NCBI GenBank assembly: GCA_030605835.1
Contig: JAUWHO010000027.1
Span: forward strand, 1 to 64,000
Reading direction: 5' to 3'
Length of the DNA stretch: 64,000 nt
Origin: Candidatus Zixiibacteriota bacterium
Lineage (GTDB): Bacteria > Zixibacteria > MSB-5A5 > DG-27
Numbering within the stretch: the stretch's first letter is position 1; every line of letters starts with the position of its first letter. Under the pieces are notes generated by a model that saw only the letters and a program-made list of their open reading frames with translations, was not told where the DNA came from and did not search any database. The position numbers and the translations under genes were made by a program. Positions 1-9,522 of this stretch are shown piece after piece.

Positions 1-1046
1 AGCTGCTTGACCGTCTCCTGAACCTTCGGCATCCGGATCATTCCCCCGACGAGGATGACTTCGTCGATGTCTCCAGCAGATAATTTTGCATCCTGCAGTG
101 CCTGTTTGCAGGGCCCGACGGTTCTCTCGATCAAATCCTCGCAAAGCTGCTCCAACTTAGCACGGGTCAAGGTCAAATCCAGATGCTTGGGGCCGGTCTG
201 ATCTGCGGTGATGAAGGGCAGATTGATGGAGGTCTGCAGGGTCGTCGAAAGCTCGCATTTGGCCTTCTCGGCGGCCTCTTTCAGACGCTGCAGGGCCATC
301 CGGTCTTTGCGCAGGTCAATCCCCTGTTGCTTCAGAAACTCCTCCGCGATCCAGTCGATGACCCGCTGGTCGAAGTCGTCGCCTCCGAGGTGGGTGTCGC
401 CGTTGGTGGAGCGGACCTCGAAGACCCCCTCACCGAGCTCGAGGATGGAGATATCGAAAGTGCCACCACCCAGGTCGAAGACCGCAATCTTTTCGTCCTT
501 CTTCTTGTCCAGACCATAGGATAACGAGGCCGCGGTGGGCTCGTTGATGATGCGCAGGACTTCTAAACCCGCAATCCGGCCGGCATCTTTGGTGGCTTGC
601 CTCTGGGCGTCGTTAAAGTACGCCGGGGTCGTGATGACCGCCTGCTTCACCTCCTCCCCCAAATAGTCCTCCGCGGTCTTCTTCAGATTCTGCAATATCA
701 TGGCCGAGATTTCCGGGGGAGCATATTCCTTCCCGCTGGCGACCACCCGGCAGTCGTCATTAGGTGCGCCGACGACCTTGAAGGGGACGATTTTCTCCTC
801 TTCAGCGACCTCAGAGTGGCGCCGTCCCATGAAGCGCTTAATGGAGAAGACCGTGTTTTCAGAATTGGTTATAGCCTGCCTCTTGGCAGGGGCGCCGACC
901 AAACGTTCGCCGGTTTTGGTGAAGGCCACCACCGAAGGGGTGGTTCGGCTCCCCTCGGAGTTGGGGATGACCACCGGATCGCCGGCCTCGATAACCGCTA
1001 CGCAACTGTTGGTGGTTCCTAAATCTATTCCTATTACTTTCGGCAA
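1..1046 (-). CDS. dnaK: Molecular chaperone DnaK (Hsp70), N-terminal part, truncated by window edge
   Basis: Reverse-strand translation begins (M/L)[41 protein letters not shown] and contains [34 protein letters not shown] and [18 protein letters not shown] start at 1046 preceded by AGGAGGT; missing from the ORF track because of the TTG start and window edge. Confidence 0.97.
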   Translation of the reverse strand, partial: MPKVIGIDLGTTNSCVAVIEAGDPVVIPNSEGSRTTPSVVAFTKTGERLVGAPAKRQAITNSENTVFSIKRFMGRRHSEVAEEEKIVPFKVVGAPNDDCRVVASGKEYAPPEISAMILQNLKKTAEDYLGEEVKQAVITTPAYFNDAQRQATKDAGRIAGLEVLRIINEPTAASLSYGLDKKKDEKIAVFDLGGGTFDISILELGEGVFEVRSTNGDTHLGGDDFDQRVIDWIAEEFLKQQGIDLRKDRMALQRLKEAAEKAKCELSTTLQTSINLPFITADQTGPKHLDLTLTRAKLEQLCEDLIERTVGPCKQALQDAKLSAGDIDEVILVGGMIRMPKVQETVKQ

Positions 1047-1104
1047 TTTCTTACCTCCTGCTCTATCTCCAAAACTCAAAGAAACTTACGAAACAACTGA
1101 TCAA

Positions 1105-1156
1105 AATATATTACAACATTTTTAACTCAAGAGCAAGAGAGGAAACTTCAATTCTA
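1105..1156. repeat. 52-bp direct repeat copy 1 (upstream of dnaK)
   Basis: aatatattacaacatttttaactcaagagcaagagaggaaacttcaattcta; matches 1653-1704 with 3 mismatches by eye. Confidence 0.9.
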
Positions 1157-1214
1157 GGCGGCGATGAATTCGCCGCCCTACGTCTTGCGTGGCCTCAGAT
1201 GCCCACATCTGACG
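1157..1214 (-). repeat. REP-like palindrome pair, copy 1
   Basis: GGCGGCGA-TGAAT-TCGCCGCC then ...TCAGAT-GCCCAC-ATCTGA; minus-strand GTAG abuts the first stem (CTAC at 1178-1181). Confidence 0.8.
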
Positions 1215-1260
1215 GAACCTCTGTCGAATGTGGGTATTGGACAGCACTGTTATCGATAAA

Positions 1261-1608
1261 TCATGCTACGCCACTCGTGCTGTTCTTATCCTTCCTTGCT
1301 CCCAGCGTAAAGAAGAAGGCCATCCACAACACAGAAACCGCAACCACCTCTAAGGCTATCCTTGGATAATCTATGTTGCGAGCCAGGGGCAAGAAAGCAT
1401 AACCCTCAGTGTACGGTCGTGTGGCGTCACGTATTTCATGGCTCAGTTCGCTGAAAGCTCGGTCGATTGCATTGGCTACATCGTTGTCGTAAAGGGACAT
1501 ACCAAGCGGAGGAAACATAAAGTGATAGTGCCGCACAGGCACGATCAGACAACAAAACGCCAGTGATATTGCCCACATCCAGATAACGGTCTTTTGACTT
1601 GCTCTCAT
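1261..1608 (-). CDS. Hypothetical small membrane protein (two predicted TM segments)
   Basis: 115 aa ORF with two hydrophobic stretches; GAGGAGG ribosome-binding site just upstream of ATG at 1608; flanked by direct repeats. Confidence 0.6.
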   Translation of the reverse strand: MRASQKTVIWMWAISLAFCCLIVPVRHYHFMFPPLGMSLYDNDVANAIDRAFSELSHEIRDATRPYTEGYAFLPLARNIDYPRIALEVVAVSVLWMAFFFTLGARKDKNSTSGVA

Positions 1609-1652
1609 ATCGCCTCCTCGCTCTGCTCATCCAGTGACATACTCCTAATCAT

Positions 1653-1704
1653 AATATATTACGACTTTTTTCACTCAAGAGCAAGAGAGGAAACTTCAAT
1701 TCTA
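1653..1704. repeat. 52-bp direct repeat copy 2 (upstream of the small membrane protein gene)
   Basis: aatatattacgacttttttcactcaagagcaagagaggaaacttcaattcta. Confidence 0.9.
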
Positions 1705-1776
1705 ACCCGTATAAGGTTCTCTTCCGATCAGGGGAAGGGGCGTGCGGGCAGTGCTTCTATGCTGTGTTGAAGGAAT

Positions 1777-1836
1777 GGCGGCGATGAATTCGCCGCCCTA
1801 CCTCTTGCGTGGCGTCAGATGCCCACATCTGACGCC
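1777..1836 (-). repeat. REP-like palindrome pair, copy 2
   Basis: GGCGGCGA-TGAAT-TCGCCGCC and GGCGTCAGAT-GCCCAC-ATCTGACGCC (10-bp perfect stem); GTAG head on the minus strand (CTAC 1798-1801). Confidence 0.85.
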
Positions 1837-1863
1837 CTTCCTGTCGCCTGCCATAGAAAGAAC

Positions 1864-1884
1864 GGAGGGGGACAAGCCCCCTCC
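1864..1884. repeat. REP-like palindrome
   Basis: GGAGGGGG-ACAAG-CCCCCTCC, 8-bp perfect stem, just 3' of the beta-helix gene. Confidence 0.65.
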
Positions 1885-1897
1885 CTGCGGTTCAATT

Positions 1898-3532
1898 TCA
1901 CTTCACCAGCATCATTCTCCGGGCCTCGGTGAAATCGCCGGCGGTGAGTTTATAGAAGTAGAGACCAGAGGAGACCTCGGAGGCATCCCAGATGACAGAC
2001 CTGTATCCTGGCTGCTGTCTACCGTCTGCTAAGGTTGCCACCTTCTGCCCGAGGGTATTGAAAACCTCCAGCTTGACAGTAGCGTCGACAGGCAACTGGT
2101 AGTTGATGGTGGTGTTGGCGTTGAAAGGATTAGGATAGTTTTGGGCCAGGGCGTAACGGCTCGGGACATAGCTTTCCCTTGACAGCAAATGCCCGCTGAA
2201 CCAACCGTTGATGGTTGGCCAGTTGTGCATTCTACCACTGGTGTAACCACCACCCTCCTTTGTGAAATAGAAATAGCTGGAGTCGATGATTGAGAAGGAG
2301 TAGTCTCCGATGTATGTCACGAAAGTGTAGTCACCGCCAGCTGCAAAATAGGGGACATATTCGCTGAGATTAGCTCCTGTGATGCTGTCCGCAAGGTGGA
2401 TTGTGACATCGTTGTAGCGCCAGAGTCGATGAGGTTGGCTAAGGCCCAGTACAAAGGCCTGAGCCCAGATGTCCACGGTAAGGTTACCCCCGGAGCGATT
2501 AAGAACGCCACCATCGTAGGTTATGTCCCCTCCTCCTGGGGGAATGACAATCGGCTCATCGTGAGGATAGACTTCGACAATCCCCAGGACAGCTTGATTG
2601 AAACAGAATGCTCCGATGTCGGAGCGGGTGCCGTCGGGGTCAGTCAAGGAGGGGTCTCCGGCATCGATGCAGGGGGAGTGCCACCTGAGAATGAAATCTT
2701 CTCTCTCCGGCCCGATAAACAGGGGGTCGGCGTCGATATTCTCTTCCCCTTGCCATCCCCCCTGGACGTCACAGTATTTGACTCTCGGCGTGGGACCGCT
2801 GTTGACCTCGATCTGCGGACCCCTGGGAGAGGTGTTTTCCCACAGGATGGAATTTGTAATAATCGGCCGGGATTCGTCGGTGCAGATCCCACCACCAGCG
2901 TATACGGCGCTGTTGCCAGTCATGGTGTTACCGATTATCTGAGGATTGGAATGCCACAGGCAATAGATTCCACCACCATAGTTGGCGGAATTGTTCGTGA
3001 TGGTATTGTAGCTTATGGTGGGGCTGGCGAGACTGTCACAACAGATGGCACCACCTCTGCCGGCGGCCCAGTTGTTGATGAAGGTGTTGTGGCTTATGGT
3101 GGGATTGGCCATCAAACACCAGATGGCTCCACCGCGCCATCCATATTTCGATTGCAGGTACCTTATCGCCTTCCCATGTTCAAAACGACAATAACTCACC
3201 TGGGAATTGCTATCCGTATACCAAAACCTGAGCCCCCACCAGCCAACCACGGTGTCCTCCGCAGTGAAGTAGATGGAATCGGTCACAGTCCCCACCGCCA
3301 GAAGCGTCGCCATGCTGTCGACTTTAAACTTATGATGCCCCTTGAAATTAACCACCACCCCGGGCTCGATCACCAGAGTTGACCCTGGCGGGACTTGGGT
3401 GGCGTCGACGACGTTGTAGGGGCTGTTCTCCTTAGTCCAGGTGCCCCAAACACGTCCAGAGACGTCAACACCGTAAGCAGTCAGAGGAAACAGAATCGAA
3501 GCGGCCAGGAAGATAATTAATGGAATTCGCAT
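1898..3532 (-). CDS. Secreted right-handed parallel beta-helix repeat protein with C-terminal T9SS type A-like sorting domain
   Basis: Signal peptide MRIPLIIFLAASILFPLTAYG; repeated NPTISHNTFINN/SPTISYNTITNN beta-helix motifs; C-term LAQNYPNPFNANTTINYQLP...SSGLYFYKLTAGDFTEARRMMLVK. Confidence 0.85.
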   Translation of the reverse strand: MRIPLIIFLAASILFPLTAYGVDVSGRVWGTWTKENSPYNVVDATQVPPGSTLVIEPGVVVNFKGHHKFKVDSMATLLAVGTVTDSIYFTAEDTVVGWWGLRFWYTDSNSQVSYCRFEHGKAIRYLQSKYGWRGGAIWCLMANPTISHNTFINNWAAGRGGAICCDSLASPTISYNTITNNSANYGGGIYCLWHSNPQIIGNTMTGNSAVYAGGGICTDESRPIITNSILWENTSPRGPQIEVNSGPTPRVKYCDVQGGWQGEENIDADPLFIGPEREDFILRWHSPCIDAGDPSLTDPDGTRSDIGAFCFNQAVLGIVEVYPHDEPIVIPPGGGDITYDGGVLNRSGGNLTVDIWAQAFVLGLSQPHRLWRYNDVTIHLADSITGANLSEYVPYFAAGGDYTFVTYIGDYSFSIIDSSYFYFTKEGGGYTSGRMHNWPTINGWFSGHLLSRESYVPSRYALAQNYPNPFNANTTINYQLPVDATVKLEVFNTLGQKVATLADGRQQPGYRSVIWDASEVSSGLYFYKLTAGDFTEARRMMLVK

Positions 3533-3722
3533 CTCTTCCTCCTAAAAAGTCGCATTTAGCTGTGAAAAACTGGAGTTAAGGTCCCTTGAACTCGCTGCCA
3601 TAATATAGTGTTTTTGCCGCTTTTGTCAAGCATAAAAGCTGATCGCTGAGTGCTTGTGAGCTGGTAGTGAACAGCTCATCCCGTGGTAGGCGGGAACCGC
3701 TGGGACTGTGGGGGCAGGGATT

Positions 3723-4478
3723 CTACTGTAGCTCCCCCAGTTCATAGAGAACCAGGGCAGATATGATTTGAGCGGCGGTCTCGGTGCGAAGCCGCCGGGG
3801 ACCCAGGCTCACCGGGACAAATCCACTGGAGATTGCGGATTCTCTCTCCTCCTCGGTGAAACCCGCCTCAGGGCCGACGAGCAGCAAAACTCTGGAAAGG
3901 TTCCGGCGCTTCTTAATCGCGGAATGGAGTGGAACGGAACCCTTATCGGGCGAAGCAATCAAGGCTAAATCGAATTCGATGGCTCTGTCCACTAGATCCT
4001 TGAACTCAATCGGCAACTCCACAATCGGGAGGTGGCTCCGAAGGGATTGCTTGAAGGCTGCAATCGCCAGACGCTGCCACCTCTTCTGCTTCCTGGTAAG
4101 GACCGCGGGCTTGCTTCTCTCTGATAGGCTGTTCTTGCAGTAAACCGGCTGGATGGTGTGCACCCCCAACTCGGTGGTTTTCTCAATTATGTAGTCCATC
4201 TTCAGTCCCTGGGGGAGACCCTGAGCCAATGTGATTTTGACCACCGGCTCGTTTTCATTGCGGCTGATCTGAGCGATCTCGCAGCGGGCAGCATCCGGTT
4301 TGATCTCCCGGATGACGGCGACATACTTCTTTCCCAAGCCGTCGGAGGCGCGTATCACCTCCCCGGGTCTGCCCCGGCACACCTTCAGTAGATGGCGAGC
4401 CTCATCCCCTCTGATGATGAGCGAATCCACCTCCACGTCCTCAGGAAGAACGTAGAAGTTGGTGACTGGCTTCAACAT
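3723..4478 (-). CDS. rsmE: 16S rRNA (uracil(1498)-N(3))-methyltransferase RsmE
   Basis: Family motifs HLLKVCRGRPGEVI, EKTTELGV, LLLVGPEAGFTEEE, LGPRRLRTETAA. Confidence 0.95.
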   Translation of the reverse strand: MLKPVTNFYVLPEDVEVDSLIIRGDEARHLLKVCRGRPGEVIRASDGLGKKYVAVIREIKPDAARCEIAQISRNENEPVVKITLAQGLPQGLKMDYIIEKTTELGVHTIQPVYCKNSLSERSKPAVLTRKQKRWQRLAIAAFKQSLRSHLPIVELPIEFKDLVDRAIEFDLALIASPDKGSVPLHSAIKKRRNLSRVLLLVGPEAGFTEEERESAISSGFVPVSLGPRRLRTETAAQIISALVLYELGELQ

Positions 4479-4484
4479 TTTGCT

Positions 4485-5381
4485 TTAGACTCTCCTAACA
4501 CCTGTTATGCCGAGGATGGCAATCCATTCGCCTTCCTGGTAGGTTTCCAGAGTTCTCGCACCAACCGTCCGGAGCAGTTTTCTTATAGAGGAGGATTCCT
4601 CTGAGAGAAGTCCGGAGAAAAGGAGGAGTCCTCCTCGTTTCACAGCCCCAGCAATCCTTGCGGCAAGCCCGGTCAGAGTGGCCAAGTCGAGATTTGCCAC
4701 CGCTATATCGTAATAGTCCCTCCTTACCGACCGGGGATGGGTTCTGATCTTCACAGTCTTTGTGACCTCATTTATGACCACGTTTTCTGTGGCACAATCG
4801 ATGGCCTCAGGCTTGTTATCTACACCTAAGACTTCGGACGCTCCCATTTTAGCCGCGTAAATTCCCAGAATGCCGCTCCCACAGCCGTAATCCAAAACCC
4901 TGTCTCCGAGTTTAACCACATCTCTCAGAGCCAGAAGACAGAGTCTGGTGCTGGGGTGGTGGCCGGTCCCGAAGGCGGTCTTGGGGTCAATCTTCAAGAT
5001 AACTCCTCCGGATCGAAGAGGCTCCTCGGACTCCCACCAGGAGGGTTGAACGATCAGATCTGGGGAGATCTTCAGGGGTATGAAGCTTCTCTTCCATTTT
5101 TCCTGCCAATCCCGGTCCGGGAAGAGGGCGACTTCGTACTCTGGCTTCGGAATTTCCGGAAATATTCTCTGGAGGTCTTGCACAAGGGCTTCAAGTCGAT
5201 TGCGCACAGCTTTGAAGTTCTTGCTTCCCGCGAAGAATCCATCAATTACCCCAAACCCCTCCTCTGTCTCCTCAACTTCCAGCCCGAGGGCGCCGTTCTC
5301 AAACAGGAAGTTGCAGATCGCCTCCTCCAGGGCGGGATGACAGTTTACTGAAAGTTTGAGAAACTTCCTTTTAGAGGCCAA
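4485..5381 (-). CDS. prmA: Ribosomal protein L11 methyltransferase PrmA
   Basis: KIDPKTAFGTGHHPSTRLCLLAL and VLDYGCGSGILGIYAAKMGA; adjacent to dnaJ and rsmE. Confidence 0.95.
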   Translation of the reverse strand: MASKRKFLKLSVNCHPALEEAICNFLFENGALGLEVEETEEGFGVIDGFFAGSKNFKAVRNRLEALVQDLQRIFPEIPKPEYEVALFPDRDWQEKWKRSFIPLKISPDLIVQPSWWESEEPLRSGGVILKIDPKTAFGTGHHPSTRLCLLALRDVVKLGDRVLDYGCGSGILGIYAAKMGASEVLGVDNKPEAIDCATENVVINEVTKTVKIRTHPRSVRRDYYDIAVANLDLATLTGLAARIAGAVKRGGLLLFSGLLSEESSSIRKLLRTVGARTLETYQEGEWIAILGITGVRRV

Positions 5382-5467
5382 TGAACAAAGGGTTTGCGTT
5401 TAACTGGCCAGAATCAAGTGATTCCAGTTGTTTCCTTCCCGGTCTACTACCTACTATCTACTATTCC

Positions 5468-6625
5468 TCAGACCCCCAGGGTTTCGCGGAGGCGGTCGAA
5501 AAAACCCTTGTCCGCCGGAGGAGGTTTGCTCCCTTCCGTCTTCGAGAGTTGCTCAAACAGTTCTCGCTCCTGTGGGGACAATTTCGTCGGAGTCCAAACA
5601 TACACCCTGACTAACTGATCGCCACGCCCGTACGAGTTGAGGTGGGGAATCCCTTTCCCCCGCAATCTGAATAGCTTTCCCGATTGAGTCCCAGGGGGGA
5701 TTCTCAGCTTAACCTTCCCTTCCAGGGTGGGCACCACAACTTGCGCTCCCATGGCTGCTTGGGAGAAGCTGATCGGAAGCTCGTAGATAATGTCGTCACC
5801 ATGCCTGCGAAGGTCCTTATGTTCCGACTCCTCGATGATGACGATGAGGTTCCCCGGTGGTCCCCCTCGGGGTCCGACATCCCCGGCTCCCCGGACGGTG
5901 ATGTAATTGCCGGAGGTAACACCGGGAGGGACTTTCACTTTGATGGTGCCGGTTCCCGACGTCCGGCCCTCACCGCGACAGGCGGGACAGGGTTTGTCGA
6001 TGATTCTCCCCTCGCCTCCACAACGCCGACAGGTGCTGGCCTTGACGAACTGTCCGAAGATGGAGCGCGAAATGTGTCTTTCCTCTCCACTGCCTCCACA
6101 CTGGGGACAACTTCTTCTGGCACTTCCGGGTGCCGCCCCACTGCCAGCGCAGTCGGAACACTTAACCAGGTGTTTGAGCTTGATGGTCTTTTCGACCCCG
6201 GTGGCGATCTCCTCCAATCTCAGTTTCAGACGCACCTGCAGGTCTCGACCTCTCTGAGGCCCTGCTCTCCGGGTTCTGGTTGCAGTCCCAAAGAGGTCAT
6301 CCAAACCACCGAAGCCACCGAAATCACGCATGAAGGCTCGCAAGGCATCGGAGAGATCAAAAGTCTCGAATCCCCGAAACCCCTCAAACCCGCCGAAAGC
6401 AGCAGCGCCGGTATGTCCGAACTGGTCGTATTGGCTCCTTTTCTGAGGATCTTTTAACACCTCGTAAGCCTCGGTGGCCTCCTTAAATCTCTCCTCGGCC
6501 TGTTTGTCCCCCGGATTTTTGTCGGGATGATATTGCAGCGCCTGCTTACGATAGGCCTTCTTTATTTCCTCTTCGGAGGCATCTCGCCCGACCCCTAAGA
6601 CCTCGTAATAGTCACGTTTGGCCAT
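5468..6625 (-). CDS. dnaJ: Chaperone protein DnaJ
   Basis: J-domain with HPD ([14 protein letters not shown]), G/F region, four CxxCxGxG-type zinc motifs, C-terminal domain. Confidence 0.97.
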   Translation of the reverse strand: MAKRDYYEVLGVGRDASEEEIKKAYRKQALQYHPDKNPGDKQAEERFKEATEAYEVLKDPQKRSQYDQFGHTGAAAFGGFEGFRGFETFDLSDALRAFMRDFGGFGGLDDLFGTATRTRRAGPQRGRDLQVRLKLRLEEIATGVEKTIKLKHLVKCSDCAGSGAAPGSARRSCPQCGGSGEERHISRSIFGQFVKASTCRRCGGEGRIIDKPCPACRGEGRTSGTGTIKVKVPPGVTSGNYITVRGAGDVGPRGGPPGNLIVIIEESEHKDLRRHGDDIIYELPISFSQAAMGAQVVVPTLEGKVKLRIPPGTQSGKLFRLRGKGIPHLNSYGRGDQLVRVYVWTPTKLSPQERELFEQLSKTEGSKPPPADKGFFDRLRETLGV

Positions 6626-6939
6626 TGTACCAATGCTTATCTTTGCACTCTATTCTATGGTGTTGTCTCCGGACTCGTTTTTGTTTCGATGCGATCAGGG
6701 TTGTTGTGATCCCCATCCCATCTCGCCGGGTTGCCAGTTATGTACTGTCTGATACGATTCATTTCGTTCTCATTGCGGATGATCCGTTCATAATAATTAC
6801 GTTGCCAAAATCTGCCGGGGAACGGCCTCCATGCATTGTTTCGGATCCCGCGCATGTGATAATTCGTGCTCATGGTCTTAAACCACTGTATGATTGATCC
6901 CAATGCTACTCTTTTGGACGAATCCTGTTGGGGCGAACC

Positions 6940-6969
6940 TTGTTGGGGTGGGCGTTGTTGGGGTGGGCG
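6940..6969. repeat. 15-bp tandem repeat x2 inside the RAYT1 ORF
   Basis: TTGTTGGGGTGGGCG repeated exactly twice, in frame (5 codons). Confidence 0.85.
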
Positions 6970-6978
6970 TTGTTGTTG

Positions 6979-7000
6979 GGGCGAACCTGCGTGTTCGCCC
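6979..7000. repeat. REP-like palindrome inside the RAYT1 ORF
   Basis: GGGCGAAC-CTGCGT-GTTCGCCC, 8-bp perfect stem. Confidence 0.8.
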
Positions 7001-7024
7001 TTGCCCATACCTCCAACGTCATTC

Positions 7025-7067
7025 GGGCAGACACGTTGGTCTGCCCCTACACATTGGTCTGCCCCTA
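7025..7067 (-). repeat. REP-like palindrome plus partial second copy inside the RAYT1 ORF
   Basis: GGGCAGAC-ACGTTG-GTCTGCCC; CTAC at 7047-7050 gives a minus-strand GTAG head; followed by a half copy ttggtctgcccctac. Confidence 0.8.
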
Positions 7068-7455
7068 CGACCACGTCAATGACAATGATACCGTGTATAT
7101 GATTCGGCATCACCACAAATTCATCCAATCGAATCTGGGGGTATTTGCTCTCCAATTGACGCCATACGTTGGTGACCATTCGCTCTACATCTTCGTTCTG
7201 CAGGAATAATTCTCGCTTCTGGGTGCATATTGTCACGAAATACGCCCCTCTTTGCGAATAGTCATAACCCCTTAAACGGATTGAACGACGGTGATGTCTC
7301 GCCGGATCGTATCTCACCAATTCCGGGGCCTCAATATCGGCGTTATCTTCATTTCGGAAGGAAATATATCTTTTGGCAGTTGACCTGTCAAATGCTAACT
7401 CGGATCCTGAAATCGGAGTGCCCCCCGGGCTTGTCTAGGCCGGGATTTTCGGGAA

Positions 7456-8211
7456 CTAAGGTTTCAGCCAGCCACCGATCTCTTCTAAGGCCTTGTAGTT
7501 GGTGAGGTCTAAGTGCAGAGGCGTAATCGAGATTAAACCCTTGCGCAGGGCCCCCAGATCGGTCCCCTTACCCTGCGAGAGAATCTGGGGAGAACCGCCA
7601 ATCCAAAAATATTTGCGACCTCGGGGATCGAGCTTTTCGTGGATGACATCGTTGAAAACCCGTTTCCCCAGACGGGTGAGGCTGTAATTGTCGATCTGTG
7701 CCTTGGCGCTGTTGGGGACGTTGATGTTCAGCAGGGTTTCCGGAGGCAGGCCGTTTTCGATCACCAGGGGGACTATCCTGGCTGTGAATTTGGCCGCCAG
7801 CTTGAAATCGGACTTCATCCAGTTGGCCTGGGAGACGGCAATGGAGGGGATCCCTAGAAGGGTTCCCTCCATGGCGGCGGCAATTGTCCCGGAATAGGTT
7901 ACGTCATCCCCGACGTTGGGTCCGTGATTAATTCCCGAGACCAAAACGTTGGGTTTACGCTTTAAGATGGCGTGCACCGCCACCATGACACAGTCGGTCG
8001 GGGTGCCGTCGACAATATAGAGGTTCTTTTCAACCCGGTGCTGGCGTAGGGGGCGATGGACCGTCAGGGAATGGCTGGTGGCGGAGCGCTCCTTGTCGGG
8101 GGCTACTACAATGACCTGCCCGATTCTCGATAGATGCTCCCTTGCGGTTCTCAAGCCCTTAGCTTCGTAACCATCGTCGTTTGTGAGCAGAATCAAGGGT
8201 TCTTTTCTCAT
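7456..8211 (-). CDS. surE: 5'/3'-nucleotidase SurE
   Basis: MRKEPLILLTNDDGYEAKG, VVAPDKERSATSHSLTV, VLVSGINHGPNVGDDVTYSGTIAAAMEG. Start trimmed from the ORF track at 8313 to the conserved MRKEPLILLTNDDG. Confidence 0.96.
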   Translation of the reverse strand: MRKEPLILLTNDDGYEAKGLRTAREHLSRIGQVIVVAPDKERSATSHSLTVHRPLRQHRVEKNLYIVDGTPTDCVMVAVHAILKRKPNVLVSGINHGPNVGDDVTYSGTIAAAMEGTLLGIPSIAVSQANWMKSDFKLAAKFTARIVPLVIENGLPPETLLNINVPNSAKAQIDNYSLTRLGKRVFNDVIHEKLDPRGRKYFWIGGSPQILSQGKGTDLGALRKGLISITPLHLDLTNYKALEEIGGWLKP

Positions 8212-8418
8212 CTCTCCTATAAGAATATGATAACCGCCAGCAAAAATCAAGTTTCGCAGAGAGGTTGTGGTTAGTCGTGACGGTGAGTGGCCTCCATGCT
8301 CTTTAGAGTCCAATCTCTGTGCATTTGCCTCCCGGGGATAAAGCTCTTCTCGTGCCAGCCGATTCTTAGGGTGATTCTTGGGGGGGAATCCGTTTCCTTA
8401 TATAGTGAGGAGGGAGAA

Positions 8419-9225
8419 ATGCTCACCAGGTGGAAATCCGCTCCAATTCTCATCTTTCTTTTACTCTTTTCACTGACGGTGATTTCATCCTGCGGTAAGA
8501 AAAGCACCTCCAGTGAGGAGGAAATAACAGCTGGAGACCCCAACAGCCCCGAGTTCTCACAGACTCGGGAGAGGGTCGACGAGGCCGTCGAAGGAGTTGT
8601 AGAACAATTTCGGGCCGGCCTGGGCTTCACCGGCGGACTCCAACCCCCATCGTTTCCCAAACAACATACTCCCAGCGATACCATTTACCAGTGGAGCTAC
8701 GAGAATGGCTGGTGGTGGTTCTATATCGAATACTCCGATTCGATCTACGAAATCACCGTCTCGGATAGTGTCCAGTTTCGCTCTGGAGTGGAAGTTCAGA
8801 TGATCCCGGATTCCACCACCACGGAGATGGACTTCAGACTTTATGCCCAAGCCACTTACGAGACTTACGCATTCACCTTCCAGTTTGACGTCACCTATTC
8901 GGGGTTGAATGGCGACACTATCGTCGTGGACGGTGGTGGCGGTTACGACTTCTCTGGCTCCTATTCGGGACAGGATTTCTATTATCGTTTCAACGAGACC
9001 TTAGACGGGGTCACCTTCCCGGTGGCAGGCGATTACGAGGAGGCCTATCCGACTTCCGGAAGCGTTACCGTGGCGGTGGTCGAGAACTTCACCAACCTCA
9101 GCAACAATGACCTTGAAGGGGAGACCAGCTGGTCGATTCAGCTGACCCTTTATCCCGACCATTATCACGTGAGAGCCCAGGTTGGGAACGTCGTTTACGA
9201 ATACGACCAGAGCTATCCGGTCTGA
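8419..9225 (+). CDS. Hypothetical lipoprotein
   Basis: Lipobox-like LLFSLTVISSCGKK after ATG at 8419 with upstream gaggaggga; no family recognised. Confidence 0.75.
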   Translation: MLTRWKSAPILIFLLLFSLTVISSCGKKSTSSEEEITAGDPNSPEFSQTRERVDEAVEGVVEQFRAGLGFTGGLQPPSFPKQHTPSDTIYQWSYENGWWWFYIEYSDSIYEITVSDSVQFRSGVEVQMIPDSTTTEMDFRLYAQATYETYAFTFQFDVTYSGLNGDTIVVDGGGGYDFSGSYSGQDFYYRFNETLDGVTFPVAGDYEEAYPTSGSVTVAVVENFTNLSNNDLEGETSWSIQLTLYPDHYHVRAQVGNVVYEYDQSYPV

Positions 9226-9235
9226 TTCCTGTGGA

Positions 9236-9264
9236 GGCAAGCCTCCTCTTGATGGAGGCTTGCC
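9236..9264. repeat. REP-like/terminator-like palindrome after the lipoprotein gene
   Basis: GGCAAGCCTCC-TCTTGAT-GGAGGCTTGCC, 11-bp perfect stem; no T-tract. Confidence 0.7.
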
Positions 9265-9522
9265 CCTCTGGGACTTCATGCACCATATGTGAAATCCCTT
9301 TCAGCTGTTCACCCCTTAAGCCACTATTCTGTACCTCAAGAGGACAAAAGAGATAATCACCCAAATCCTTTGGTTCTCTCAAATCTTTATCTGTCCAACA
9401 GATAGGCCTTCCCAGCCCAATTGGACTCCCATTTGAGCCTTCCATCTCTTTTGAGCAACTGTCGGTCGGATCGACGGCATACGGTTTGCGTTTGCTGGTT
9501 GGGCAGGAAGGAGAGGCCGGTT

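Larger units (their letters stand above)
6655..7320 (-). mobile_element. RAYT1: REP-associated tyrosine transposase (Y1/HUH) with an insertion-like linker
   Basis: SIRLRGYDYSQRGAYFVTICTQKRELF, HUH motif MPNHIHGIIVI, WQRNYYERIIRNENEMNRIRQYITGNPARW. Confidence 0.9.

Noticed and set aside
2396-3382. Long plus-strand ORF (328 aa) antisense to the beta-helix gene
   Set aside because: Shadow ORF: the opposite strand has a signal peptide, repeat motifs and a sorting domain; the plus-strand product has no recognisable motif.
5684-6457. Plus-strand ORF (257 aa) antisense to dnaJ
   Set aside because: Composition matches antisense of a conserved gene; dnaJ is unambiguous.
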